64,000 nt of DNA, from assembly GCA_027704905.1 (NCBI GenBank), contig CM051005.1, positions 25,119,472 to 25,183,471 of the forward strand, read 5' to 3'. A model generated the notes under the pieces. It was not told where the DNA came from. It ran no database searches and saw only the letters and a program-made list of their open reading frames with translations. Both the position numbers and the translations under genes were made by a program. This document shows, one piece after another, positions 10,981 through 21,653 of this stretch (positions are counted from its first letter, which is position 1; each line of letters begins with the position of its first letter). The stretch is from Muraenolepis orangiensis. Its lineage: Eukaryota > Chordata > Actinopteri > Gadiformes > Muraenolepididae.

Positions 10981-13282
10981 GGCTCAAAGCAGGATCAGGA
11001 CAGAGCAGTCACGGTTGTCAGCAGCAAGGAGTAGGTCATTGGACACTTTGAGGAGGGCAGATTCTGTGCTATGTCCAGTTCTAAACCCTGACTGAAATAT
11101 CTCTAGGATGTCGTTCTGTTGCAGGTAGGCAGACAGTTGGCGCAGAACGACCTTTTCAGCTAATTTGAAAGAAACGGGAGTTTGGAAATTGGCCTGTTGT
11201 TAATGAGCTGAGTGGGGTCTAGGTTGGGTTTTTTCAAAAGGGGCTGTACCACTGCATGTTTAAAGCAGGTTGGGACGGTACCAGTTGCCAGGGAGCTGTT
11301 AATAATGGAGAGGATGCTGGGACCAACTGTGTGAAATACCTGCTTCAGGAGAGCAGTGGGGACAGTATCAAGGGGGCAGGTAGCGGGTTTCATAGAGGAA
11401 ACTATCTCTGTGAGGGTGGGTAGAGTGATGGGCTGAAAACAGGGCAGGTTGGATGAACAGGCCAGAGTGAGAGCTAGGTTACGTGTGGGTGGTGAGATGT
11501 TCCTCCTGATGTCCTCAACTTTGGTGGTGAAAAAAACTAAAAATTCCTCACACTTAGTTGGGGACACATCCAGGTGGGTGCTACGGGGGGGTTAATGAGA
11601 GAGTTGATGGTAGTGAACAGGGTCCTGGGGTTGTGAGAGCTGTTGATGAGGCCGGAGAAGTATGTGACTCTCGACGCCTTAACCGCAGCCTGATAATTAA
11701 TACGGCTGTCTCTGAGCATTTCAAGTGAAACATGCAGTCTATCATGTTTCCACTTTCGCTCCGCCTTCCTATACTCTTTTCTCTGGGCTCTGGTGTTATC
11801 ATTGAGCCAGGGTTGTCCTTTAGGCTTAGGCTTTTTCTTTCTAAGAGGGGCCACAGAGTCGAGGGCAGAGAGGCAGGCGGAGTTGAACAGGGAGGTAAGT
11901 TCTTCAGTGTTAAGGTGGGAGGGAGGGGCTACAATAGTGGAGATGTTAGGGGCAACTAGGAAGGCAGAGGAGAACTTACTGGCAGTCGAGGTGTTAATGT
12001 TACGAGAGAGACATACAGGGGGAGGGGATGCGGGTGAGGGGAGTGACAGAGACAGGGTAAACACAACAGCAAGATGATCAGAGGAGCATGCATTCAATGT
12101 GTTTACATTAGACACTGGGAAACCAGATGTTAGCACTAGGTCTAGTGTATGGCCTAGTCTGTGGGTAGAGTCAGTGACATGCTGAGCAAGACCAAACGAG
12201 TCGATCAGGTGTAGAAAGTCCGACACCATAGGCTTTGACGGGCAGCATACATGAATGTTAAAATCACCAACAATCAAAATTCTGTCATGATTCGACACAG
12301 TATTGGAGAGAAAGTCAGAGAATTGTGAAATAAAGTTCTTACTACTTGGCGGACGGTAGACAAGAACGATTAGGAGAGGAGTGTCCAAGTCACACATGAT
12401 CAGCTGTCCCTCAAAGCTGGAGAAATAATCACACTTGAGAATGCGGCAGTTGAATGTGCTTTTAAACACCACGGCTAGACCTCCACCTCGTCCGGTGGAT
12501 CTGGGTGCACTGAAGAAATTACAGTCACTAGGACACATTTCAACAAGTGGTGCAAACTCACCAACGGAGAGCCAGGTTTCCGTCAACAGTAGGAAGTCCA
12601 GACCATTTGTGGTCGCAAAGTCATTCAAGACAAAAGTCTTATTGGAGATGTGATTCGCGTTGATCAGAGCCATTTTCACTTCAACCGGGTCCGGGGCAGC
12701 AGCGGTACAATCCGACGGCCATGGGATCCACACCAGCGGGCGAAAGTTGTCGGGGACTGCCCCTCCGCGCTTCACGTGCGGCCTGGCTGGAGTCCCAGGC
12801 GAGCCCCCGGCCAGCCGATCCAGGTTTGCGTCCGGTGTGATCAGGCGAAGTGAGGTGTATCTCGGCTCCAGAGAACGTCGGTGGATGTAGTGCGGGCGCT
12901 GGTCGGGTCCACCATCGTAGAGCTGAAGGTGATAGCTCGGTGGAGACGGAGAACGGGAATCAGCGAGGCTCCGCAGTTTGACCGAGGCACCTGCCCGCCT
13001 ACCCCGCCTCCTGGATCGTCTCCTCCTGCGGTGACAGGCGCAGCACGGCGCCCGCAGTCCCTCCGGTAGACGAGGAAGCAGGTAGCGGTGGATATTCCGG
13101 CCATTGGTGTCCAGCGCACAAACATCCATAAAGGAGGCTCGAATGTTCAATAGCGTTTGGCGATCATAGACTGTGATGCCTTGTGATGGTGGTACAAACA
13201 AAACAAAAATAAACAGGACAAACAGGAACAGTAACACGCGATGACAAGCAGCCAAAAACACCGGCGCGGCCATGACGACCAT
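10981..13282 (-). pseudogene. LINE-B endonuclease and N-terminal reverse transcriptase
   Basis: Reading from the start at 13282: a hydrophobic N-terminus (about residues 12-30), an arginine-rich stretch (RRRRRSRRRGRRAG), then an apurinic-type endonuclease domain with TETW, VGDFN and SSDH. After that, the frame shifts within a run of seven G at 11585-11591. The next frame (11160-11567) continues with the start of the reverse transcriptase. The rest to 10981 ends with ...NRDCSVLILL, where LINE-A is inserted. A homopolymer indel is a common sequencing error, so this frameshift may not be real; the LINE-A interruption is. Confidence 0.87.
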
Positions 13283-13302
13283 GATGATGATGTGTGTGTG
13301 TG

Positions 13303-13359
13303 TTGAACTCGGATCACTGGATTCAAAGTCCAGAGTGCTAACCGTTACACCATGGAACC
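13303..13359 (-). pseudogene. tRNA-Gln(TTG), 3' part lost
   Basis: Matches the intact tRNA-Gln from its 5' end through the anticodon arm into the T-loop. The last 15 nt (3' T-stem and acceptor) are replaced by LINE-B's 5' end. The missing part is not found elsewhere beside LINE-B. Confidence 0.88.
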
Positions 13360-13497
13360 CTGGTCAGCCATGGAAAATGTAAATGTAAGCTCCATAGCAA
13401 CTCTTTGTTAAATCTGGATGACAGTGAAGCACAACAGCGTTCATGAAACTTGGGTGAATTCAATTCTTGGATAATCAATGATAGGGCTAACGTAATT

Positions 13498-13563
13498 GCA
13501 TTTGTGGTATAGTGGTAAGCATAGCTGCTTCCCAAGCAGTTGGTTCAATTCACGGCCAATGCA
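13498..13563 (+). pseudogene. chimeric tRNA-Gly with 6-nt deletion
   Basis: The 5' half is the GCATTTG type found just after Gln genes. The 3' half and downstream spacer are the type seen at 15946 (TTCAATTCACGG, spacer CATACAGAAC). Six bases of the variable region and T-stem are missing at the join. Confidence 0.85.
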
Positions 13564-13734
13564 TAAGTCACCGTATAATAATAGCATACAGAACATTTCA
13601 TACATATGGGATGTATAGATGTTGTTTTCTACATTGAAAGTTAGTTTTTGTAATGATGGGACAAATCACTGTCCAAATGATTGGACTTGGGTGAATTCAA
13701 GCCTTGGATAATCAATGATGAAACAAAGCAATTT

Positions 13735-13806
13735 GCATTGGTAGTATAGTGGTTAGCATAGCTGCTTCCCAAGAAGTTGACCCGGGTTCAATTCCCTGCC
13801 AATGCA
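13735..13806 (+). tRNA. tRNA-Gly-CCC: tRNA-Gly(CCC), weakened copy
   Basis: Same anticodon-stem and T-stem mismatches as the copy at 908. Confidence 0.6.
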
Positions 13807-13977
13807 TAAGTCACCCTATAATAATAGCATACTGAACATTTCATAAGTATGGGATTTATAGATGTTGTTTTCTACATTGAAAGTGAGTTTTTGTAATGAT
13901 GGGACAAATCACTGTCCAAATGATTGGACTTGGTTGAATTCAAGCCTTGGATAATCAATGATAAAACAATGAAAGCT

Positions 13978-14049
13978 GCATTGCTGGTATAGTGGTTAGC
14001 ATAGCTGCTTCCCTAGCAGTTGACCCGTGTTAGATTCCCATCCAATGCA
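13978..14049 (+). pseudogene. tRNA-Gly(CCC) pseudogene
   Basis: Same decayed type as 1151, T-arm lost. Confidence 0.8.
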
Positions 14050-14227
14050 TTAGTCACCGTATAATATCAGAATACTGAACTTTCCAAAATGTGTTTCTTT
14101 TTGGCGTGGCACAAATTTTTTCTACATTTAAAGAAAGTTTTGTAATGATGTGGCAAATGATGGGACTCAAAGTAATGTGTGGCCTTAATCACTTGGCTAC
14201 CCACGAAGAAAGCAGAATGGCAAACAG

Positions 14228-14299
14228 GGGTCCACCGGGATCTGTGCTCTGATCACTCGATTCAAAGTAGAGAGCTCTAACCGTTACACCTTTGTACCC
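14228..14299 (-). pseudogene. tRNA-Gln pseudogene
   Basis: Same decayed copy as 1401-1472. Confidence 0.8.
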
Positions 14300-14520
14300 T
14301 GCTCAGCCTCAAAATATGTACATTTTAGCTTCACAGAAACCATTTGTCGAACTTGGAAGAAGGCAAACTGTAACAAGAATCCTAAAAAAAAAGACACTGG
14401 TCGGAATGCCAGTCACTACAAATCTCCCAAAGTTTTGAAAGGCTCTGTAGTGAGGACAATGGATTAGCAGTCAATGACCATTCCGCCTTGCCACCAAAGC
14501 AGTACGCATAGCAGAAAACC

Positions 14521-14592
14521 TGGTTCCACCGAGATTTGAACTCGGATCACTGGATTCAAAGTCCAGAGTGCTAACTGTTACACCATGGAACC
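14521..14592 (-). tRNA. tRNA-Gln-TTG: tRNA-Gln(TTG)
   Basis: Intact apart from one D-region substitution (AACTGTTAC on plus, where other copies have AACCGTTAC). TTTT follows the 3' end. Confidence 0.9.
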
Positions 14593-14730
14593 CTGGTCAG
14601 CCATGGAAAATGTAAATGTAAGCTCCATAGCAACTCTTTGTTAAATCTGGATGACAGTGAAGCACAACAGCGTTCATGAAACTTGGGTGAATTCAATTCT
14701 TGGATAATCAATGATAGGGCTAACGTAATT

Positions 14731-14802
14731 GCATTTGTGGTATAGTGGTAAGCATAGCTGCTTCCCAAGCAGTTGACCCGGGTTTGATTCCCGGCCAATG
14801 CA
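14731..14802 (+). tRNA. tRNA-Gly-CCC: tRNA-Gly(CCC), variant
   Basis: GCATTTG acceptor type, as at 1904. Confidence 0.75.
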
Positions 14803-14973
14803 TTGTTAACCTTATAATAATAGCATACTGAACATTTCATTAATAGTGAATGTGTACATTTTGTTTTCTACATTGAAAGTTCGTTTTTGTAATGATGGGA
14901 CAAATCATTGTCCAAATGATTGGACTTGGGTGAATTCAATTCTTGGATAATCAATGATAGCTCTAACATAGTT

Positions 14974-15045
14974 GCATTGGTGGTATAGTTGTAAGCATAG
15001 CTGCTTCCCAAGCAGTTGACCTGGGTTCGATTCCCGGCCAATGCA
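14974..15045 (+). tRNA. tRNA-Gly-CCC: tRNA-Gly(CCC)
   Basis: GTTG D-loop and wobble in T-stem, as at 2147. Confidence 0.82.
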
Positions 15046-15216
15046 TTAATCACCTTATAATAATAGCATACTGAACATTTCATAAATTGGGGATGTATAG
15101 ATGTGGTTTTCTACATTGAAATTGAGTTTTTGTAATGATGGGACAAATCATTGTCCAAATGATTGGACTTGGGTGAATTCAAGCCTTGGATAATCAATGA
15201 TAAAACAAAGCAATTT

Positions 15217-15288
15217 GCATTAGTAGTATAGTTGTTAGCATAGCTGCTTCCCAAGCAGTTGACCCGGTTTCAATTCCCGGCCAATGCA
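15217..15288 (+). tRNA. tRNA-Gly-CCC: tRNA-Gly(CCC), variant
   Basis: As at 2390: GCATTAG acceptor, CCGGT T-stem. Confidence 0.65.
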
Positions 15289-15459
15289 TAAATCGCCCTA
15301 TAATAATAGCATACTGAACATTTCATAAATATGGGATGTATAGATGTTGTTTTCTACATTGAAAGTGAGTTTTTGTAATGATGGGACAAATCATTGTCCA
15401 AATGATTGGACTTGGGTGAATTCAAGCCTTGGATAATCAATGATAAAAGAAAGCAATTT

Positions 15460-15531
15460 GCATAGGTAGTATAGTTGTTAGCATAGCTGCTTCCCAAGCA
15501 GTTGACCCGGGTTCAATTCCCGGCCAATGCA
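15460..15531 (+). tRNA. tRNA-Gly-CCC: tRNA-Gly(CCC), variant
   Basis: Acceptor GCATAGG gives one mismatch. D-loop GTTG. T-arm intact. Confidence 0.7.
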
Positions 15532-15702
15532 TAAATCGCCCTATAATAATAGCATACTGAACATTTCATAAATATGGGATGTATAGATGTGGTTTTCTAC
15601 ATTGAAAGTGAGTTTTTGTAATGATGGGACAAATCATTGTCCAAATGATTGGACTTGGGTGAATTCAAGCCTTGGATAATCAATGATAAGACAAAGGAAT
15701 TG

Positions 15703-15774
15703 GCATTGGTGGCATAGTGCTTGGCATAGCTGCTTCCCAAGCTGTTGACCCGGGTTCAATTCCAGGCCAATGCA
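15703..15774 (+). tRNA. tRNA-Gly-CCC: tRNA-Gly(CCC), weakened copy
   Basis: D-stem change (GGCATAG), anticodon 3' stem GCTGT, and T-stem CCAGG. Confidence 0.58.
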
Positions 15775-15945
15775 TAAGTCACCCTATAATAATAGCATAC
15801 TGAACATTTCATAAATATGGGATGTATAGATGTGGTTTCCTACATTGAAAGTGAGTTTTTGTAATGATGGGACAAATCATTGTCCAAATGATTGGACTTG
15901 GGTGAATTCAAGCCTTGGATAATCAATGATCAGACAAAGCAATTT

Positions 15946-16017
15946 GCATTGGTAGTATAGTGGTTAGCATAGCTGCTTCCCAAGCAGTTGACCCGGGTTC
16001 AATTCACGGCCAATGCA
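15946..16017 (+). tRNA. tRNA-Gly-CCC: tRNA-Gly(CCC), variant
   Basis: Normal D-loop. One T-stem mismatch (CACGG). Confidence 0.72.
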
Positions 16018-16188
16018 TAAGTCACCGTATAATAATAGCATACAGAACATTTCATACATATGGGATGTATAGATGTTGTTTTCTACATTGAAAGTTAGTT
16101 TTTGTAATGATGGGACAAATCACTGTCCAAATGATTGGACTTGGGTGAATTCAATTCTTGGATAATCAATGATAGGTCTAACATAGTT

Positions 16189-16259
16189 GCATTGGTGGTA
16201 TAGTGGTAAGCATAGCTGCTTCCCAAGCAGTTGACCTGGGTTCGATTCCGGCCAATGCA
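16189..16259 (+). tRNA. tRNA-Gly(CCC), 1-nt T-stem deletion
   Basis: One C is missing after the T-loop (ATTCCGG), so the T-stem cannot pair fully. Probably a pseudogene. Confidence 0.55.
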
Positions 16260-16430
16260 TTGTTAACCTTATAATAATAGCATACTGAACATTTCATTAA
16301 TAGTGAATGTGTACATTTTGTTTTCTACATTGAAAGTGAGTTTTTGTAATGATGGGACAAATCACTGTCCAAATGATTGGACTTGGGTGAATTCAAGCCT
16401 TGGATAATCAATGATAAGACAAAGGAATTG

Positions 16431-16502
16431 GCATTGGTGGTATAGTGGTTAGCATAGCTGCTTCCCAAGCAGTTGACCTGGGTTCGATTCCCGGCCAATG
16501 CA
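16431..16502 (+). tRNA. tRNA-Gly-CCC: tRNA-Gly(CCC)
   Basis: Near consensus. T-stem base 50 is T, making a wobble pair. Confidence 0.88.
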
Positions 16503-16673
16503 TAAGTCACCTTATAATAATAGCATACTGAACATTTCAGAATAATGGGATGTATAGATGTGGTTTTCTACATTGAAAGTGACTTTTTGTAATGATGGGA
16601 CAAATCATTGTCCAAATGATTGGACTTGGGTGAATTCAAGCCTTGGATAATCAATGATAAAACAAAGCAATTT

Positions 16674-16745
16674 GCATTGGTAGTATAGTTGTTAGCATAG
16701 CTGGTTCCCAAGCAGTTGACCCGGGTTCGATTCCCGGCCAATGCA
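16674..16745 (+). tRNA. tRNA-Gly-CCC: tRNA-Gly(CCC), weakened copy
   Basis: Anticodon-stem base 31 is G, as at 3119. T-arm is consensus. Confidence 0.65.
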
Positions 16746-16916
16746 TTTAACACCTTATAATAATAGCATACCGAACATTTCATAAATCGGGGATGTATAG
16801 ATGTGGTTTTCTACATTGAAAGTGAGTTTTTGTAATGATGGGACAAATCATTGTCCAAATGATTGGACTTGGGTGAATTCAAGCCTTGGATAATCAATGA
16901 TGAAACAAAGCAATTT

Positions 16917-16988
16917 GCATTGGTAGTATAGTGGTTAGCATAGCTGCTTCCCAAGAAGTTGACCCGGGTTCAATTCCCTGCCAATGCA
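16917..16988 (+). tRNA. tRNA-Gly-CCC: tRNA-Gly(CCC), weakened copy
   Basis: Same two mismatches as at 908. Confidence 0.6.
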
Positions 16989-17159
16989 TAAGTCACCCTA
17001 TAATAATAGCATACTGAACATTTCATAAATATGGGATTTATAGATGTTGTTTTCTACATTGAAAGTGAGTTTTTGTAATGATGGGACAAATCACTGTCCA
17101 AATGATTGGACTTGGTTGAATTCAAGCCTTGGATAATCAATGATAAAACAATGAAAGCT

Positions 17160-17231
17160 GCATTGCTGGTATAGTGGTTAGCATAGCTGCTTCCCTAGCA
17201 GTTGACCCGTGTTAGATTCCCATCCAATGCA
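17160..17231 (+). pseudogene. tRNA-Gly(CCC) pseudogene
   Basis: Decayed type as at 1151. Confidence 0.8.
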
Positions 17232-17409
17232 TTAGTCACCGTATAATATCAGAATACTGAACTTTCCAAAATGTGTTTCTTTTTGGCGTGGCACAAATTT
17301 TTTCTACATTTAAAGAAAGTTTTGTAATGATGTGGCAAATGATGGGACTCAAAGTAATGTGTGGCCTTAATCACTTGGCTACCCACGAAGAAAGCAGAAT
17401 GGCAAACAG

Positions 17410-17481
17410 GGGTCCACCGGGATCTGTGCTCTGATCACTCGATTCAAAGTAGAGAGCTCTAACCGTTACACCTTTGTACCC
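17410..17481 (-). pseudogene. tRNA-Gln pseudogene
   Basis: Decayed copy as at 1401. Confidence 0.8.
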
Positions 17482-17702
17482 TGCTCAGCCTCAAAATATG
17501 TACATTTTAGCTTCACAGAAACCATTTGTCGAACTTGGAAGAAGGCAAACTGTAACAAGAATCCTAAAAAAAAAGACACTGGTCGGAATGCCAGTCACTA
17601 CAAATCTCCCAAAGTTTTGAAAGGCTCTGTAGTGAGGACAATGGATTAGCAGTCAATGACCATTCCGCCTTGCCACCAAAGCAGTACGCATAGCAGAAAA
17701 CC

Positions 17703-17774
17703 TGGTTCCACCGAGATTTGAACTCGGATCACTGGATTCAAAGTCCAGAGTGCTAACCGTTACACCATGGAACC
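17703..17774 (-). tRNA. tRNA-Gln-TTG: tRNA-Gln(TTG)
   Basis: Identical to the intact copy at 1694-1765, with the same TTTT terminator. Confidence 0.93.
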
Positions 17775-17912
17775 CTGGTCAGCCATGGAAAATGTAAATG
17801 TAAGCTCCATAGCAACTCTTTGTTAAATCTGGATGACAGTGAAGCACAACAGCGTTCATGAAACTTGGGTGAATTCAATTCTTGGATAATCAATGATAGG
17901 GCTAACGTAATT

Positions 17913-17984
17913 GCATTTGTGGTATAGTGGTAAGCATAGCTGCTTCCCAAGCAGTTGACCCGGGTTTGATTCCCGGCCAATGCA
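17913..17984 (+). tRNA. tRNA-Gly-CCC: tRNA-Gly(CCC), variant
   Basis: GCATTTG acceptor type, as at 1904. Confidence 0.75.
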
Positions 17985-18155
17985 TTGTTAACCTTATAAT
18001 AATAGCATACTGAACATTTCATTAATAGTGAATGTGTACATTTTGTTTTCTACATTGAAAGTTCGTTTTTGTAATGATGGGACAAATCATTGTCCAAATG
18101 ATTGGACTTGGGTGAATTCAAGCCTTGGATAATCAATGATAAAACAAAGCAATTT

Positions 18156-18227
18156 GCATTAGTAGTATAGTTGTTAGCATAGCTGCTTCCCAAGCAGTTG
18201 ACCCGGTTTCAATTCCCGGCCAATGCA
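18156..18227 (+). tRNA. tRNA-Gly-CCC: tRNA-Gly(CCC), variant
   Basis: As at 2390. The GTTG monomer that follows the GCATTTG type elsewhere (2147, 14974, 21096) is missing here, so this higher-order repeat has one monomer fewer. Confidence 0.65.
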
Positions 18228-18398
18228 TAAATCGCCCTATAATAATAGCATACTGAACATTTCATAAATATGGGATGTATAGATGTTGTTTTCTACATTG
18301 AAAGTGAGTTTTTGTAATGATGGGACAAATCATTGTCCAAATGATTGGACTTGGGTGAATTCAAGCCTTGGATAATCAATGATAAAAGAAAGCAATTT

Positions 18399-18470
18399 GC
18401 ATAGGTAGTATAGTTGTTAGCATAGCTGCTTCCCAAGCTGTTGACCCGGGTTCAATTCCCGGCCAATGCA
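18399..18470 (+). tRNA. tRNA-Gly-CCC: tRNA-Gly(CCC), weakened copy
   Basis: GCATAGG acceptor, GTTG D-loop, and GCTGT anticodon 3' stem. Confidence 0.6.
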
Positions 18471-18641
18471 TAAATCGCCCTATAATAATAGCATACTGAA
18501 CATTTCATAAATATGGGATGTATAGATGTGGTTTTCTACATTGAAAGTGAGTTTTTGTAATGATGGGACAAATCATTGTCCAAATGATTGGACTTGGGTG
18601 AATTCAAGCCTTGGATAATCAATGATAAGACAAAGGAATTG

Positions 18642-18713
18642 GCATTGGTGGTATAGTGCTTGGCATAGCTGCTTCCCAAGCTGTTGACCCGGGTTCAATT
18701 CCAGGCCAATGCA
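18642..18713 (+). tRNA. tRNA-Gly-CCC: tRNA-Gly(CCC), weakened copy
   Basis: D-loop GTGCTTGGC, anticodon 3' stem GCTGT, T-stem CCAGG. Confidence 0.6.
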
Positions 18714-18884
18714 TAAGTCACCCTATAATAATAGCATACTGAACATTTCATAAATATGGGATGTATAGATGTGGTTTCCGACATTGAAAGTGAGTTTTTG
18801 TAATGATGGGACAAATCATTGTCCAAATGATTGGACTTGGGTGAATTCAATTCTTGGATAATCAATGATAGGTCTAACATAGTT

Positions 18885-18956
18885 GCATTGGTGGTATAGT
18901 GGTAAGCATAGCTGCTTCCCAAGCAGTTGACCCGGGTTCGATTCCCGGCCAATGCA
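18885..18956 (+). tRNA. tRNA-Gly-CCC: tRNA-Gly(CCC), consensus
   Basis: Consensus; identical to 665-736. Confidence 0.92.
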
Positions 18957-19127
18957 TTAAACACCTTATAATAATAGCATACCGAACATTTCATAAATCA
19001 GGGATGTATAGATGTGGTTTTCTACATTGAAAGTGAGTTTTTGTAATGATGGGACAAATCATTGTCCAAATGATTGGACTTGGGTGAATTCAAGCCTTGG
19101 ATAATCAATGATAAGACAAAGCAATTT

Positions 19128-19199
19128 GCATTGGTAGTATAGTGGTTAGCATAGCTGCTTCCCAAGCAGTTGACCCGGGTTCAATTCACGGCCAATGCA
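19128..19199 (+). tRNA. tRNA-Gly-CCC: tRNA-Gly(CCC), variant
   Basis: Same as 15946; T-stem CACGG mismatch. Confidence 0.72.
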
Positions 19200-19370
19200 T
19201 AAGTCACCGTATAATAATAGCATACAGAACATTTCATACATATGGGATGTATAGATGTTGTTTTCTACATTGAAAGTTAGTTTTTGTAATGATGGGACAA
19301 ATCACTGTCCAAATGATTGGACTTGGGTGAATTCAATTCTTGGATAATCAATGATAGGTCTAACATAGTT

Positions 19371-19442
19371 GCATTGGTGGTATAGTGGTAAGCATAGCTG
19401 CTTCCCAAGCAGTTGACCCGGGTTCGATTCCCGGCCAATGCA
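19371..19442 (+). tRNA. tRNA-Gly-CCC: tRNA-Gly(CCC), consensus
   Basis: Consensus, D-loop GTGGTAAGC. Confidence 0.92.
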
Positions 19443-19613
19443 TTGTTAACCTTATAATAATAGCATACTGAACATTTCATTAATAGTGAATGTGTACATT
19501 TTGTTTTCTACATTGAAAGTGAGTTTTTGTAATGATGGGACAAATCACTGTCCAAATGATTGGACTTGGGTGAATTCAAGCCTTGGATAATCAATGATAA
19601 GACAAAGGAATTG

Positions 19614-19685
19614 GCATTGGTGGTATAGTGGTTAGCATAGCTGCTTCCCAAGCAGTTGACCCGGGTTCGATTCCCGGCCAATGCA
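19614..19685 (+). tRNA. tRNA-Gly-CCC: tRNA-Gly(CCC), consensus
   Basis: Consensus with D-loop GTGGTTAGC; all stems pair. Confidence 0.93.
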
Positions 19686-19856
19686 TAAGTCACCTTATAA
19701 TAATAGCATACTGAACATTTCAGAATAATGGGATGTATAGATGTGGTTTTCTACATTGAAAGTGACTTTTTGTAATGATGGGACAAATCATTGTCCAAAT
19801 GATTGGACTTGGGTGAATTCAAGCCTTGGATAATCAATGATGAAACAAAGCAATTT

Positions 19857-19928
19857 GCATTGGTAGTATAGTGGTTAGCATAGCTGCTTCCCAAGAAGTT
19901 GACCCGGGTTCAATTCCCTGCCAATGCA
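19857..19928 (+). tRNA. tRNA-Gly-CCC: tRNA-Gly(CCC), weakened copy
   Basis: Same two mismatches as at 908. Confidence 0.6.
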
Positions 19929-20099
19929 TAAGTCACCCTATAATAATAGCATACTGAACATTTCATAAATATGGGATTTATAGATGTTGTTTTCTACATT
20001 GAAAGTGAGTTTTTGTAATGATGGGACAAATCACTGTCCAAATGATTGGACTTGGTTGAATTCAAGCCTTGGATAATCAATGATAAAACAATGAAAGCT

Positions 20100-20171
20100 G
20101 CATTGCTGGTATAGTGGTTAGCATAGCTGCTTCCCTAGCAGTTGACCCGTGTTAGATTCCCATCCAATGCA
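20100..20171 (+). pseudogene. tRNA-Gly(CCC) pseudogene
   Basis: Decayed type as at 1151. Confidence 0.8.
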
Positions 20172-20349
20172 TTAGTCACCGTATAATATCAGAATACTGA
20201 ACTTTCCAAAATGTGTTTCTTTTTGGCGTGGCACAAATTTTTTCTACATTTAAAGAAAGTTTTGTAATGATGTGGCAAATGATGGGACTCAAAGTAATGT
20301 GTGGCCTTAATCACTTGGCTACCCACGAAGAAAGCAGAATGGCAAACAG

Positions 20350-20421
20350 GGGTCCACCGGGATCTGTGCTCTGATCACTCGATTCAAAGTAGAGAGCTCT
20401 AACCGTTACACCTTTGTACCC
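20350..20421 (-). pseudogene. tRNA-Gln pseudogene
   Basis: Decayed copy as at 1401. Confidence 0.8.
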
Positions 20422-20642
20422 TGCTCAGCCTCAAAATATGTACATTTTAGCTTCACAGAAACCATTTGTCGAACTTGGAAGAAGGCAAACTGTAACAAGA
20501 ATCCTAAAAAAAAAGACACTGGTCGGAATGCCAGTCACTACAAATCTCCCAAAGTTTTGAAAGGCTCTGTAGTGAGGACAATGGATTAGCAGTCAATGAC
20601 CATTCCGCCTTGCCACCAAAGCAGTACGCATAGCAGAAAACC

Positions 20643-20714
20643 TGGTTCCACCGAGATTTGAACTCGGATCACTGGATTCAAAGTCCAGAGTGCTAACCGT
20701 TACACCATGGAACC
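20643..20714 (-). tRNA. tRNA-Gln-TTG: tRNA-Gln(TTG)
   Basis: Identical to 1694-1765, with a TTTT terminator. Confidence 0.93.
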
Positions 20715-20852
20715 CTGGTCAGCCATGGAAAATGTAAATGTAAGCTCCATAGCAACTCTTTGTTAAATCTGGATGACAGTGAAGCACAACAGCGTTCATG
20801 AAACTTGGGTGAATTCAATTCTTGGATAATCAATGATAGGGCTAACGTAATT

Positions 20853-20924
20853 GCATTTGTGGTATAGTGGTAAGCATAGCTGCTTCCCAAGCAGTTGACC
20901 CGGGTTTGATTCCCGGCCAATGCA
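20853..20924 (+). tRNA. tRNA-Gly-CCC: tRNA-Gly(CCC), variant
   Basis: GCATTTG acceptor type, as at 1904. Confidence 0.75.
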
Positions 20925-21095
20925 TTGTTAACCTTATAATAATAGCATACTGAACATTTCATTAATAGTGAATGTGTACATTTTGTTTTCTACATTGAAA
21001 GTGCGTTTTTGTAATGATGGGACAAATCATTGTCCAAATGATTGGACTTGGGTGAATTCAATTCTTGGATAATCAATGATAGCTCTAACATAGTT

Positions 21096-21167
21096 GCATT
21101 GGTGGTATAGTTGTAAGCATAGCTGCTTCCCAAGCAGTTGACGTGGGTTCGATTCCCGGCCAATGCA
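21096..21167 (+). tRNA. tRNA-Gly-CCC: tRNA-Gly(CCC), variant
   Basis: GTTG D-loop. T-stem base 50 is G (GACGTGGG), one mismatch. Confidence 0.72.
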
Positions 21168-21338
21168 TTAATCACCTTATAATAATAGCATACTGAACAT
21201 TTCATAAATTGGGGATGTATAGATGTGGTTTTCTACATTGAAATTTAGTTTTTGTAATGATGGGACAAATCATTGTCCAAATGATTGGACTTGGGTGAAT
21301 TCAAGCCTTGGATAATCAATGATAAAACAAAGCAATTT

Positions 21339-21410
21339 GCATTAGTAGTATAGTTGTTAGCATAGCTGCTTCCCAAGCAGTTGACCCGGTTTCAATTCCC
21401 GGCCAATGCA
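21339..21410 (+). tRNA. tRNA-Gly-CCC: tRNA-Gly(CCC), variant
   Basis: As at 2390. Confidence 0.65.
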
Positions 21411-21581
21411 TAAATCGCCCTATAATAATAGCATACTGAACATTTCATAAATATGGGATGTATAGATGTTGTTTTCTACATTGAAAGTGAGTTTTTGTAA
21501 TGATGGGACAAATCACTGTCCAAATGATTGGACTTGGGTGAATTCAAGCCTTGGATAATCAATGATAAGACAAAGGAATTG

Positions 21582-21653
21582 GCATTGGTGGTATAGTGGA
21601 TAGCATAGCTGCTTCCCAAGCACTTGACCCGGGTTCGATTCCCGGCCAATGCA
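21582..21653 (+). tRNA. tRNA-Gly-CCC: tRNA-Gly(CCC), variant
   Basis: D-loop GTGGATAGC. Anticodon 3' stem GCACT has one mismatch. T-arm is consensus. Confidence 0.75.

Larger units (their letters stand above)
6461..13301 (-). mobile_element. LINE-B (L2-like), interrupted by LINE-A copy 2
   Basis: Minus-strand element whose 3' end is a TTGA-repeat tail at 6461-6478 and whose start codon is at 13282. LINE-A copy 2 (7752-10980) interrupts it just before reverse-transcriptase motif A. Removing the insertion restores the reading LILLDLSAAFDTVDH across the junction. LINE-B's 5' end is a short CA/CATCAT stretch joined directly to the broken tRNA-Gln at 13303. The L2 assignment rests on the YADDTQLY box and the C-terminal HWLPVRQRIDFK...LKTHL region, both characteristic of fish L2 elements. 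Confidence 0.88.
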
